Notes under the pieces: generated by a model
Told to the model about the DNA's origin: nothing
Databases searched by the model: none
The model's input: the letters and a program-made list of their open reading frames with translations, nothing else
Made by a program: the position numbers and the translations under genes
Source of the DNA: Methanoculleus formosensis
Lineage (GTDB): Archaea > Halobacteriota > Methanomicrobia > Methanomicrobiales > Methanoculleaceae
Direction: 5' to 3'
Length of the DNA stretch: 55,989 nucleotides
Assembly (NCBI RefSeq): GCF_025384765.1
Contig: NZ_VHLL01000011.1
Location: 1-55,989, forward strand
Part shown: in pieces, positions 18,043 to 26,297 of the stretch
Numbering within the stretch: the first letter of the stretch is position 1
Layout of the letters: the number at the start of each line of letters is the position of its first letter

Positions 18043-19012
18043 ACGTATCCTCCGTCTTGATCTCCCTGTTGAACGCTCGCTTCAAGAGGTCCATCGACCA
18101 GTCGCCGAAGTAGTAGATCGACCCGACGCCACCGACGAGCGTGACCAGGTTCTTGATCAGGTGGTCGATGACCGCGATCAGCGTCGCCGTGACCGCCGGG
18201 GTTCCCGCGAGCCCAAACGTCAGGGCGAGTGCGAGTTCGTAGGTGCCCACTCCACCTGGGGTGATCGGAACGGCCTTGACGAGGTTGCCGATGACGATCG
18301 CGAGGACGACGATGCCGAAGGGAACCGGGACCTGGAACATCAGGACGACCGCGTAGCAGACCAGCACGTCGACGAGCCATATCAGGAGCGATGAGCCGCT
18401 GAGCACGCCGAGGGCCCGGGGATTGAGGGAGGCCCGCTTCACTTCGTCGAGCATCCGCTGGACGGCGACGACGATCCGGTTCTCGGACTTCATCCGGCCC
18501 GACCAGAGGAGCACGGCGAAGAAGACGACTCCTGCAGCGAGGGGGACGATAATGACCGTAAGGAACCAGTCGGGGACGTCGAGAACGGCGAGGACGAACG
18601 GGAGTGCGACGGCCCCGAGCACCGCGATCATCAGAATATCGAAGACGCGCTCGACAACGAGTGACGAGAACCCCTGCGAGTAGGTGGCGTCATCCTCGTG
18701 CTTTAAGATGAGCATCCGCACGAGATCGCCGAGACGCGCGGGAACGATGAGGTTCGCCGTCTGGGAGATGAAGATGCAGGCGGTCGCAAAGCCGAGACTC
18801 TTCCTGATGTCAAGCCCCTGCAGGATGAACCGGTACCGGTACCCCCGGAGAACCCAGGCAACAACGCAGATCCCGACGGCGGCAAAGAGGAAGGGTATTA
18901 CGGCGTGCTCAAGCGTCAGCAGGAGGTCGTCCCATACGCGGTAGAGCATGTAGGCGACGATCCCGACCGCGATCAGGGTAGGGATGACGACCGCGCTAAC
19001 TTTTTTCCACAT
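18032..19012 (-). CDS. Flippase-like membrane protein (LPG-synthase transmembrane family, UPF0104)
   Basis: I start at ATG 19012 (MWKKVSAVVIPTL); a longer frame to 19054 runs further into the upstream gene. The 326-residue product has about eight helices with the signatures RGYRYRFILQGL, IVPARLGDLVRMLILK and VPITPGGVGTYELALAL, typical of the AglD/LPG_synthase_TM family. Family members are linked to moving or modifying polyprenyl-linked lipids. It overlaps GT2 upstream by 17 bases and DUF2298 downstream by 11, so the operon is translationally coupled. Confidence 0.85.
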   Translation of the reverse strand: MWKKVSAVVIPTLIAVGIVAYMLYRVWDDLLLTLEHAVIPFLFAAVGICVVAWVLRGYRYRFILQGLDIRKSLGFATACIFISQTANLIVPARLGDLVRMLILKHEDDATYSQGFSSLVVERVFDILMIAVLGAVALPFVLAVLDVPDWFLTVIIVPLAAGVVFFAVLLWSGRMKSENRIVVAVQRMLDEVKRASLNPRALGVLSGSSLLIWLVDVLVCYAVVLMFQVPVPFGIVVLAIVIGNLVKAVPITPGGVGTYELALALTFGLAGTPAVTATLIAVIDHLIKNLVTLVGGVGSIYYFGDWSMDLLKRAFNREIKTEDTFGD

Positions 19013-19715
19013 GGAGCCGCCACCAGAGACGAAGTATCGCCGATCCCATATCAACTACGTCGTTCCTCCGTACCGTCGTCCCCTCGCCCTGCCGCCATTG
19101 CACGGGGAACTCGCGTATCCGGTAACCGTTCTTCTGCGCCCGAACCAGCACCTCGGTGTCCCAGAACCAGTGATCTGCGGTCACCGACGGGAGCAGGGAG
19201 AGAATACGGTCGCGCCGGAACGCCTTGAACCCGCACTGGTGATCGCGGAGCGAACTCCCGAGGATCGTCCGGACAAGCGTGTTGTAACCGCGGCTTGCGA
19301 TCTCCCGCCCGCCGCTCCGTACGATGGTGCTCTCGGGGAGGAGGCGGGAGCCGGTTGCGATGTCGTGGCCATCGCGGATGGTATCGATCAGCTCGGGGAG
19401 ATGCCGCATGTCGGTCGCAAGATCCACGTCGTAGTAGCAGACTATCGATCCCGAGGCTGCGGTAAACGCGCGGTTGAGCGCCCGCCCCCGTCCGAGCCGC
19501 TCGTCGGAGTGGAGCAGGCGGACCCGGGGGTCTTTTCCCTCACACTCCCTGACGAACTCCGTGCTCCCGTCGGTACTCCCGTCCTCGGCGACGATGAGTT
19601 CGAACCCTCCCGGGGCGATCACCTCCAGGGTATCAAGCGACCGTGGTATGGCGGCCCTGAGTGCCTTAAGATCGTTATAGACCGGAAGGACGGCGCTCAC
19701 CTCGATCTCACGCAT
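18996..19715 (-). CDS. GT2-family glycosyltransferase (dolichyl-phosphate sugar synthase type)
   Basis: A 239-residue cytoplasmic GT-A enzyme. It opens MREIEVSAVLPVYND, has the nucleotide-sugar motif VAEDGSTDGS, the metal-binding DVDLATD (DxD-like), and CGFKAFRRDRIL plus DTEVLVRAQKNGY typical of dolichyl-phosphate mannose/glucose synthases. It probably loads a sugar onto dolichyl phosphate for the membrane proteins next to it. ATG 19715 lies inside the last codons of the FAD enzyme. Confidence 0.88.
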   Translation of the reverse strand: MREIEVSAVLPVYNDLKALRAAIPRSLDTLEVIAPGGFELIVAEDGSTDGSTEFVRECEGKDPRVRLLHSDERLGRGRALNRAFTAASGSIVCYYDVDLATDMRHLPELIDTIRDGHDIATGSRLLPESTIVRSGGREIASRGYNTLVRTILGSSLRDHQCGFKAFRRDRILSLLPSVTADHWFWDTEVLVRAQKNGYRIREFPVQWRQGEGTTVRRNDVVDMGSAILRLWWRLHVEKS

Positions 19716-20940
19716 CCGGGTACCTCGCGAGAACCCTCTTTGCCACTTCCTGCCCGGCAACGACCGAACCGTTCATGCTCCGCTCCGGGTAATTCGGGGG
19801 GCTGAACATCCCGGCGAGGAAGAGTCCGTGCTCTTCGTAGTCGGGCAGGCGCTTCCTGAGCCCTGTTGTGTAGACCGGGCCGGCATACGGGTCGACCGCG
19901 AGCCGGTGCCAGTGCACCTCGTCCTCGCCGACAGAGAACCGGCGGCAGAAGTCGGCAAGCATCGACTGCTCGAACCCCTCCGGGAGCCGGCCCGTGAAGT
20001 AGGATGCAAGGTAGACGATATGCTCGCCGTACCACTCGAATGGGGCGAAGTTGGTGTGCGAGACCACCGCACCGTAAGGAGCCGCATCCTTCATGTTCAG
20101 CCAGTATACCCCGTCGGTCACGTCCCGGTCGAGCGCGAGGGTCATGCAGGCGGCGCCCTGGTAGGGTATTTTGGCGATATCGAGACCGGAAAGGTCGGCG
20201 GTCACCTGGGGGGGGAGCGTCGATACGACGGCATCGTATGGTTTCCCGTTGACGATCCAGCCGCTCCCTTCCCGCCGGATCTCCTCGACGGGAGTGTCCG
20301 GCACGATCGAGGCCCCCCGTCGCACCGCCTCTTCCTCGAGCCGTGCTATGAAGTGCCGGAATCCCCCTTTCAGGTATCCGAGGCGCTCGCCCCCGGCACC
20401 CCGGTCGGATCGGATGGCGATGCGGGATATGAGCCAGGCCGCGGAGACCTCGCCACGGCGCTCCCCGAACTTGCTCTTTAAGAGCGGTTCGAAGAACGAA
20501 GCATAGATCCCGGAGCCGAGGTTGTCCAGGATGAACTCCTCCGCGGTGATCTCGTCGAGCGCCGAGACGTCGAGCCGCCGGGAACGCAGGGTCAGCAGGC
20601 CGAGACGGGCCTTATCCATGAACGTGAGATGGGGGTAGCGCAGGATCTCGGTCAGGGTGGTGAGCGGGTGGATGGTTCCGTCGACGTAATAGCCGGTGGA
20701 TCCTCGAAGCCATACCAGCCGATCGGCTACCTGCAGCGTATCGAAGAGATCGAGCAGGGCGGCATCGCCCGCAAAACAATGATGGTAATACTCCTCGATC
20801 CAGTAATCGCCGATCCGGTACGAACCGAGGCATCCGCCCGGAACGGGCCTTCGCTCAAAGAGATCTACCTGGTGTCTCCCGGCAAGTTCGAGAGCCGAGA
20901 CCAGACCGGACAGACCTCCCCCCACAACGCAGATCTTCAT
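19708..20940 (-). CDS. FAD-dependent oxidoreductase (protoporphyrinogen oxidase/amine-oxidase fold)
   Basis: A 410-residue flavoprotein. The dinucleotide motif VVGGGLSGLVSALELAG begins at residue 5, followed by FERRPVPGGCLGSY, and the C-terminal FAD segment is GLFLAGMFSPPNYPERSMNGSV. The middle contains the substrate domain with YYHHCFAGD. In this operon it may reduce or oxidise an isoprenoid or a sugar intermediate. It is read divergently from the CetZ-like gene and has a ribosome site GGGGTGAAGG directly before the start. Confidence 0.88.
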   Translation of the reverse strand: MKICVVGGGLSGLVSALELAGRHQVDLFERRPVPGGCLGSYRIGDYWIEEYYHHCFAGDAALLDLFDTLQVADRLVWLRGSTGYYVDGTIHPLTTLTEILRYPHLTFMDKARLGLLTLRSRRLDVSALDEITAEEFILDNLGSGIYASFFEPLLKSKFGERRGEVSAAWLISRIAIRSDRGAGGERLGYLKGGFRHFIARLEEEAVRRGASIVPDTPVEEIRREGSGWIVNGKPYDAVVSTLPPQVTADLSGLDIAKIPYQGAACMTLALDRDVTDGVYWLNMKDAAPYGAVVSHTNFAPFEWYGEHIVYLASYFTGRLPEGFEQSMLADFCRRFSVGEDEVHWHRLAVDPYAGPVYTTGLRKRLPDYEEHGLFLAGMFSPPNYPERSMNGSVVAGQEVAKRVLARYPDA

Positions 20941-21051
20941 CCTTCACCCCTATGTATGAAAATTATAAGAATCCTGGGTTATAATGTATGCATGGTCTTT
21001 ATACATAAGCGTGGATATAATTAATTAGTCATTATGAGGGTGTGAAGCTGA
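20941..21051. promoter_or_regulatory. Divergent promoters: FAD operon and CetZ operon
   Basis: This AT-rich 111-base gap has several TATA candidates. For the plus strand, TTTATA at 20998-21003 fits, with ribosome site GAGGGTG near 21036. For the minus strand, ACATTATAACCC (20977-20988) fits. Confidence 0.6.
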
Positions 21052-22218
21052 ATGAGGGTCTTCTTCATAGGATTCGGTCAGGCTGGGGGCAAAATTGTCG
21101 ATATGTTCATTGAACAGGACAAACGAATGCAGACCCAGAATTTCAGGGGGATCGCCGTAAATACGGCGCGTACCGACCTGATGGGACTGAAGAATATCGA
21201 ACTTAAAGATCGGCTCCTGATCGGCCAGACCGTGGTGAAAGGGCATGGTGTCGGGACCGACAATGTGACCGGTGCGCGGGTGACTGCCGATGAGATCGAT
21301 GCCATCATCAACGCCATTGATTCGAGGGGGACGCACGATGTCGATGCTTTCGTCATCATCGCCGGCCTCGGCGGCGGAACCGGCTCAGGGGGTTCGCCGG
21401 TACTCGCCCGCCACTTGAAGCGCATCTACCGGGAACCGGTCTACGCGATCGGCATCCTGCCCGCCCCCGAAGAAGGCCGACTCTACTCCTACAACGCAGC
21501 GCGTTCCCTGAGCACCCTGGTGAACGAGGCGGATAATACCTTCATCTTCGACAACAGTGCCTGGAAGAATGAAGGAGAGAGCGTCAAGGATGCCTACAAC
21601 CGGCTGAACGACGAGATTGTCCGCCGGTTCGGCGTGCTCTTCCGTGCAGGCGAGGTCGGCAAGGCCGGTATCGGCGAGATGGTCGTGGACTCGAGCGAGG
21701 TCATCAACACTCTCCGGGGTGGCGGCATCAGCTCTGTTGGATACGCCATCAGCGAGAAGATCAGCCCCCGTACGAAGCAGAGCCAGGGGCTCCTCTCCGG
21801 TCTGGTGCGCAAGAAGGAGAAGACCGAGGAGGTCCTGACCGGGGAGGACAAGTCGGCGAAGATCATCGCTCTTGTTCGGCGTGCCATGCTCGGGCGCCTC
21901 ACCCTGCCGTGCGACTACTCGACGGCCGAGCGCGGTCTTGTCCTCCTCGCGGGCCCGTCGGATGAGATGGACCGGAAGGGCGTCGAGAAGTCGAAGAGCT
22001 GGGTGGAGGAGAACATCGCCGGCGTCGAGGTGCGTGGCGGGGATTACCCGGTGCAGAGCGACTACATCGCCGCGGTGGTGGTTCTTGCGACGATCGGGAA
22101 CGCTCCCCGGATCACCGAACTCCTCGAGATTGCAAAGGCGACGAAGGAAGATGTCCTCAAGTCCAAGGAAAAACGCTCGACCATGTTCGATGACGGCATA
22201 GAACCGCTGTTCGAGTGA
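21052..22218 (+). CDS. Tubulin/FtsZ-superfamily GTPase, CetZ-like
   Basis: A 388-residue cytoskeletal GTPase. The tubulin signature lies at residues 105-113 (GLGGGTGSG), preceded by N-terminal GFGQAGGKIVD (nucleotide binding) and followed by the NTARTDL segment of the T3 region. Compared with FtsZ, it lacks the usual GNAT and has a longer C-terminal domain, which fits CetZ and non-FtsZ archaeal tubulins. In haloarchaea CetZ controls cell shape and motility; its role in methanogens is unknown. Nine bases separate it from a membrane-anchored coiled-coil gene. Confidence 0.88.
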   Translation: MRVFFIGFGQAGGKIVDMFIEQDKRMQTQNFRGIAVNTARTDLMGLKNIELKDRLLIGQTVVKGHGVGTDNVTGARVTADEIDAIINAIDSRGTHDVDAFVIIAGLGGGTGSGGSPVLARHLKRIYREPVYAIGILPAPEEGRLYSYNAARSLSTLVNEADNTFIFDNSAWKNEGESVKDAYNRLNDEIVRRFGVLFRAGEVGKAGIGEMVVDSSEVINTLRGGGISSVGYAISEKISPRTKQSQGLLSGLVRKKEKTEEVLTGEDKSAKIIALVRRAMLGRLTLPCDYSTAERGLVLLAGPSDEMDRKGVEKSKSWVEENIAGVEVRGGDYPVQSDYIAAVVVLATIGNAPRITELLEIAKATKEDVLKSKEKRSTMFDDGIEPLFE

Positions 22219-22227
22219 GGAGACGTT

Positions 22228-23313
22228 ATGAAGGCAAACATCAGCAGATGGTTCATTCTCCTGCTGGCACTGGTCTGTGTCGCGCAGGCGGTATCGGCGT
22301 TCGACGTCAAGACCGAGAAGGTCGATCCCGCAAGCGGTGCGCTTGAGCCCGGTCAGCAGGTGAACGCGCGCTATGTGCTCACCTACGACATGGATGAGCG
22401 TAACCAGAACGACGAGTCGTTCGAGTTCAGCACCGGACTATCGAACCCCGTCTGGGACTTCATTATCTACCGCGACGGGGTCGCTATCTACACCACTAAG
22501 AAGACCGGGTACTACCCGGTCCTGACGGAGTTTGAGCTCGCCTATGGTGACGGTAATATCGAACTTGATGCCCAGGTGCGCGGCGTTGTCCCCTCAAGCG
22601 CGAGCAGCAAGATCCTGATCACCAAGATCGATCACCTGCGGGATAAGGATGTGAAGGACACTCACTCCGTGACCCGCGACGTCGTGAACTCGGCCCAGAT
22701 CGAGGGTTCTCTTGCCGCCCAGCAGCAGCGCCTCAAAGACCTGAAGGCCGATCTCGATGAGAAATCCGCACAGGGCGTGGATGTCGCCGCTGCCCAGGCC
22801 AGGTACAACGCTGCGAGCCAGGCGCTCACCAGCGCTGCATCGGCAGGCCCGTCGCAGGCTGCGAGCTACATCGCCACCGCGAAGAAAGATATAGATGAGG
22901 GGATTGCGCTCCTCGATAAGGCATGGGCCGAGAAAGCGGTCGCCGACACCGGTGCGGCAATCGAGTCCCTCGATGGGATGATCACTTACTTCGTCGAGAA
23001 CCGCTCCATGGGTGCCGACCCGCAGGTGGTCGCCATCATGACCAAGCGCGAGAGCGCCGTCCAGTTCTACTCCCAGTCACAGGACAACCTGAACGGCAAG
23101 AACTACCCGCTGGCGCGCTCGAAGGCAACTGACGGTCTGAATAAGGCGAACGAGGCTTTGACCGATGCGACCGCGCTCAAGGAGAGGATCGGCGAAGGGT
23201 TCAACATCGGCGGCAATCTCCTCCTCTACATCGGCATTGGGGTCGTCATCGTCCTTATCGTCGCAGGCGTCGTGATATACCGGAAGAAGACTGGATGGGA
23301 TGAGCTCGGATAA
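22228..23313 (+). CDS. Exported coiled-coil protein with C-terminal membrane anchor, co-transcribed with CetZ
   Basis: A 361-residue protein. Residues 1-24 are a signal peptide ending near AVSA. A beta-rich domain (about 25-125) with FSTGLSNPVWDFIIYRDG is followed by a long helical region (about 150-320) rich in Ala, Gln, Asp and Lys (LAAQQQRLKDLKADLDEK and similar), likely coiled coil. One helix, LLLYIGIGVVIVLIVAGVV, precedes the short basic tail YRKKTGWDELG. So most of it is outside the cell. I recognise no named family. The 9-base gap to the CetZ-like gene suggests the two work together. Confidence 0.8.
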   Translation: MKANISRWFILLLALVCVAQAVSAFDVKTEKVDPASGALEPGQQVNARYVLTYDMDERNQNDESFEFSTGLSNPVWDFIIYRDGVAIYTTKKTGYYPVLTEFELAYGDGNIELDAQVRGVVPSSASSKILITKIDHLRDKDVKDTHSVTRDVVNSAQIEGSLAAQQQRLKDLKADLDEKSAQGVDVAAAQARYNAASQALTSAASAGPSQAASYIATAKKDIDEGIALLDKAWAEKAVADTGAAIESLDGMITYFVENRSMGADPQVVAIMTKRESAVQFYSQSQDNLNGKNYPLARSKATDGLNKANEALTDATALKERIGEGFNIGGNLLLYIGIGVVIVLIVAGVVIYRKKTGWDELG

Positions 23314-23329
23314 CCCTGGCCCCTCACTC

Positions 23330-23363
23330 TTTTTCGCACCTCCCCCCGGTTTCCCCATTTTTT
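23330..23363 (+). terminator. T-run terminators after the CetZ operon
   Basis: Two T tracts, five Ts at 23330-23334 and six at 23358-23363, follow the stop at 23313. Oligo-T tracts are the usual archaeal transcription stop. Confidence 0.5.
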
Positions 23364-23473
23364 GATCAGGTTTCTTTGGCCGATGCTTGCACATTCGGGT
23401 TGACTTCCGGTGCGCGTTCGATTGTTGCTGGGGAGGTCGCTCGAAAATGCCTCTGCCGGGAGGGGCAGCCACT

Positions 23474-23548
23474 GAAGACCTTCGGTCTTCTCAAACTCTG
23501 TGTCCGGTCACATCTCCCTGGTCTCCACTCGAAACTCTTCGAGTTTCG
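23474..23548. repeat. Cluster of short perfect hairpins
   Basis: GAAGACC-TTC-GGTCTTC (23474-23490) and CGAAACTC-TTC-GAGTTTCG (23530-23548) are perfect 7- and 8-bp stems with a TTC loop. Their sequences differ but their shape is the same. Confidence 0.7.
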
Positions 23549-23665
23549 GCCGGACTGAGGGCGTGTAGATGTCCGGAGTTTGAGCACCGTCAGGTATGAA
23601 GGCAGGAACTTGAGAAACTTGGGGCTTGTTGAAAACCTCTCAGGAGAGTCATTGATTGCATTTCA

Positions 23666-23851
23666 GACACGGATTCCGAGGGGATATCGCCATGACTGCC
23701 CCCGCCCCCTTGGGGCGGGGGTTGACGAGGAGTGTTAACACAGTGAGTTTGAGCATCAATGGTATGAGTTGGAGACAGGGGAGGGGGGCACGCCCCCCTC
23801 CCCGTCAGCCCCTCCCCCAATGGCGATATCCCCACAGTCCACTGCACCGTG
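23666..23851 (+). repeat. Foldback repeat element, copy B
   Basis: A unit of about 186 bases with the inverted pair GGGGATATCGCCA (23680-23692) and TGGCGATATCCCC (23821-23833). Hairpin one is CCCCCGCCCC/GGGGCGGGGG (23699-23721), and hairpin two is GGGGAGGGGGG/CCCCCCTCCCC (23778-23803, loop CACG). The outer ends are CACGGATTCC on the left and CACAGTCCACTG on the right, which is the reverse of copies A and C relative to the core. Confidence 0.85.
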
Positions 23852-23890
23852 ATATTTCTCCTATTTTGACTGCTCTGTTTGTCACAAAGC

Positions 23891-24024
23891 GAAGGCCTTT
23901 GGCCTTCTCTAACTCCTGTCGTTCTGACAGTCGCACCTCGCACCTACGGTGCTCGAACTCCGGCCCTTTGGCCCGTTCCGGCTTGCGCCTAGGGTGCTCC
24001 GACGACGCTCCCAGGAGCGTCGTC
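23891..24024. repeat. Second cluster of short perfect hairpins
   Basis: Stems here are GAAGGCC-TTT-GGCCTTC (23891-23907), CTGTC/GACAG (23916-23930), GCACC-TAC-GGTGC (23940-23952) and GACGACGCTC/GAGCGTCGTC (24001-24024). Confidence 0.7.
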
Positions 24025-24263
24025 TTTCGCATGAGTTGACGGTGGAGGCATTAACGAAGTCCCACGCAGACTTCGCATCTTCGTGCCTTCATGTGACCAA
24101 CCTGTCTACGGATGGCGACGAAATCTCACGCGAACCGCGAAGAAGAGTGGAGGGCATCAGCAGGGTGGGGTACACCCCAAATCTACACCTGTGGTGACTG
24201 TTGGGGCCTGCACCATCAGTGATGACGGTGCAACCTCCCGGGCTGCGAACGGCCTTGCGAGTG

Positions 24264-25946
24264 TCAGGCAGCCGCCCCCGCGGGGACCCTCGAGAAGATC
24301 TCAAGGTTTCTGCTCCCCATCTTCCCGTCCCGCAGGAAGTAGTACTCGAGCAGCCTGTCTTTGTTCTCCTCGTAGGAGAACCAGTAGTTCAGCCGGTAGG
24401 TCTCTTTCACGTAGCCGTCGAGAGCCGGGTAGGTATCGGCGTCGTGGGTGATCACGACGTCGAAATCTCCTCCGTATATCGTCGACTCGCTCACCTTCTG
24501 GCTGTAGTAGGCAAGCTTCGAGGCGTTCTCACCCCGGTAATACCACGGTAGCGGCCAGTAGTTGTCGGTCGCGATCGCCACCTTATCCGCGGCATCGATC
24601 TTTGCGAAGACCTCCCGCAGATCTTCGGAGTTCTGCACCTGCACGATGGGTTCGTTGATGTCCGCCGGGGTGAACGCCACGTGAAACGTCATGGCGATCA
24701 GGAAGATGCTTGCCGCGACGGCGATGACCGCCTTCTTCGTCGTCATCATATAGACCGCGACGAAGATCATCGGCAGGAGCTGGTGGAGGATCAGCCAGGG
24801 CACCTTCTCGCCGATGTAAGCGTAGACCGCCATCGAGAGGAGCATCCAGAAGATGGCGAATCGCATGAACTCCTTCTGTCGGTCGATCGGCCGGATCTCT
24901 CCCTCACCCGAGAGGATCTCGCGGAGCCGGTCCTTCCATCCCGGCGTCTGCCGGGCAGGGGGGGCTGTAACCGCTGGAGGCTCCTCGTCTACACTTTCAG
25001 CCCCTTCTGTCGTCTCAAGCCTCTCCCCGTGCCCTTCTCTCTTCTCTCTCCACCGGGAGACGGCACCGGGGATGTCGATGAACTGCAGGAACCCGACGAT
25101 AGCAAGGATCAGGATCGGCAACTCATAGAGGATGAAGAGCAGGATGTAGAAATACGGTGGCCCTCCGAGGCGCTGCATCTGGTGCATTGATGTCCAGTGC
25201 TCGATGGCCCGGAGCCACCAGGTTGTGATCAACTCCGGGTGGGCGCCGAACGACGAGTAGAAGGCCGCCATGATCCCGAACGCAACAAGGGCACCGAGCG
25301 CGAGATCCCGGATCCAGTGGGCCGGGAGCCGGACCTTCCTGGCCCAGACCGCGTAAAGGAGGTACGCCCCGAAGATCAGGACGATGATCGGCATGTTCTC
25401 CATCGTGGATATCCCGAGGCCGATCACCGTCCCGGCGAGGAGTGCATACCGCATCTGCCCTCGCTCGAAGTAATACAGGAGAGCGACGAGGAGCACCATC
25501 GTGAAGAAGATGATGAAGGGATCGTCCCGGAGGAACCGCGAGAAGTAGACCATGTTCGGCGATACGGCAAGGAAAAGCGCCGCTACCAGGGTCTGCTTCT
25601 TGTCGAGATATCCGAGTTTGTAGATCGGATAGACCAGCAGGACGAGCAGGGTGCCGAGCAACGCCGGGACGAGCCTTCCTACGAGATCCGAGTCGCCGAG
25701 GAGCGCAAACATCCCGGCCGTGACGTAATACCGTAGCGGCCCGTGGTACATGGGGTCGTAGATGTAGGCTCCCTCGGTCAGGAGTTTGTATGAGAACCAC
25801 GCGTGGATGGCCTCGTCGTGGTGATAGAGTTTCAGATCTAGAAAGTAAAAACGAAGAATAATTGTGACCAGAAGTATGAGGAGAAAAAGCCCCTCGAGTG
25901 AGAGTAGTCGTTCACGGACTCCTGCCGCGAACACGGCGGCCTTCAC
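24264..25946 (-). CDS. Agl23-like multi-pass membrane protein (TIGR03663 family, PMT-like glycosyltransferase)
   Basis: A 560-residue protein with around eleven helices. The N-terminal loop YFLDLKLYHHDEAIHAWFS contains the acidic motif expected for GT-C enzymes, and FLRDDPFIIFF and YMMTTKKAVIAV are further family features. A charged insert near residues 290-340 (SRWREKREGHGERLE) is cytoplasmic. The family was named for a flippase-associated role in haloarchaeal glycosylation. Its function here, likely in lipid-linked oligosaccharide handling, is inferred. It follows S10 by 12 bases but may be transcribed separately. Confidence 0.85.
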   Translation of the reverse strand: MKAAVFAAGVRERLLSLEGLFLLILLVTIILRFYFLDLKLYHHDEAIHAWFSYKLLTEGAYIYDPMYHGPLRYYVTAGMFALLGDSDLVGRLVPALLGTLLVLLVYPIYKLGYLDKKQTLVAALFLAVSPNMVYFSRFLRDDPFIIFFTMVLLVALLYYFERGQMRYALLAGTVIGLGISTMENMPIIVLIFGAYLLYAVWARKVRLPAHWIRDLALGALVAFGIMAAFYSSFGAHPELITTWWLRAIEHWTSMHQMQRLGGPPYFYILLFILYELPILILAIVGFLQFIDIPGAVSRWREKREGHGERLETTEGAESVDEEPPAVTAPPARQTPGWKDRLREILSGEGEIRPIDRQKEFMRFAIFWMLLSMAVYAYIGEKVPWLILHQLLPMIFVAVYMMTTKKAVIAVAASIFLIAMTFHVAFTPADINEPIVQVQNSEDLREVFAKIDAADKVAIATDNYWPLPWYYRGENASKLAYYSQKVSESTIYGGDFDVVITHDADTYPALDGYVKETYRLNYWFSYEENKDRLLEYYFLRDGKMGSRNLEIFSRVPAGAAA

Positions 25947-25958
25947 GCCGCACCCACC

Positions 25959-26267
25959 TCAGCTCTCCAGCACAATCTCAATGCCGATGTCTTTTGGAAC
26001 CTGAATGCGCATCAACTGGCGCAGCGCACGCTCGTCGGCATCGATGTCGATGAGCCTCTTGTGCACCCGCATCTGCCAGCGGTCCCAGGTTGCGGTACCT
26101 TCGCCGTCAGGGCTCTTCCTGGTGGGGACCACGAGTTTCTTCGTGGGCAGCGGGATAGGACCTGCCAGATTGACGCCGGTACGCTCTGCTATCTCTTTGA
26201 TCCTGTCACAGACCATCTCGATTTTCTCGAAATCGGTTCCGGAAAGACGTATTCTGGCCTTCTGCAT
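25959..26267 (-). CDS. rps10: 30S ribosomal protein S10
   Basis: A 102-residue protein, [19 protein letters not shown]..., with the conserved GPIPLPTKK loop that enters the ribosome and HKRLIDID. I use ATG 26267, with GGTGGT five bases ahead, rather than an upstream in-frame start. It follows EF-1alpha as is usual in archaea. Confidence 0.95.
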   Translation of the reverse strand: MQKARIRLSGTDFEKIEMVCDRIKEIAERTGVNLAGPIPLPTKKLVVPTRKSPDGEGTATWDRWQMRVHKRLIDIDADERALRQLMRIQVPKDIGIEIVLES

Positions 26268-26297
26268 GTTAACCACCAAAAAATTATAGGTATCGTC

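Larger units (their letters stand above)
23314..24263. other. Intergenic region with foldback copy B and hairpin clusters
   Basis: About 950 bases with no convincing protein or RNA gene. It holds T-rich termination sites for the CetZ operon, two clusters of short perfect hairpins, and repeat copy B (23666-23851). Short frames here have no recognisable protein character. Confidence 0.7.
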
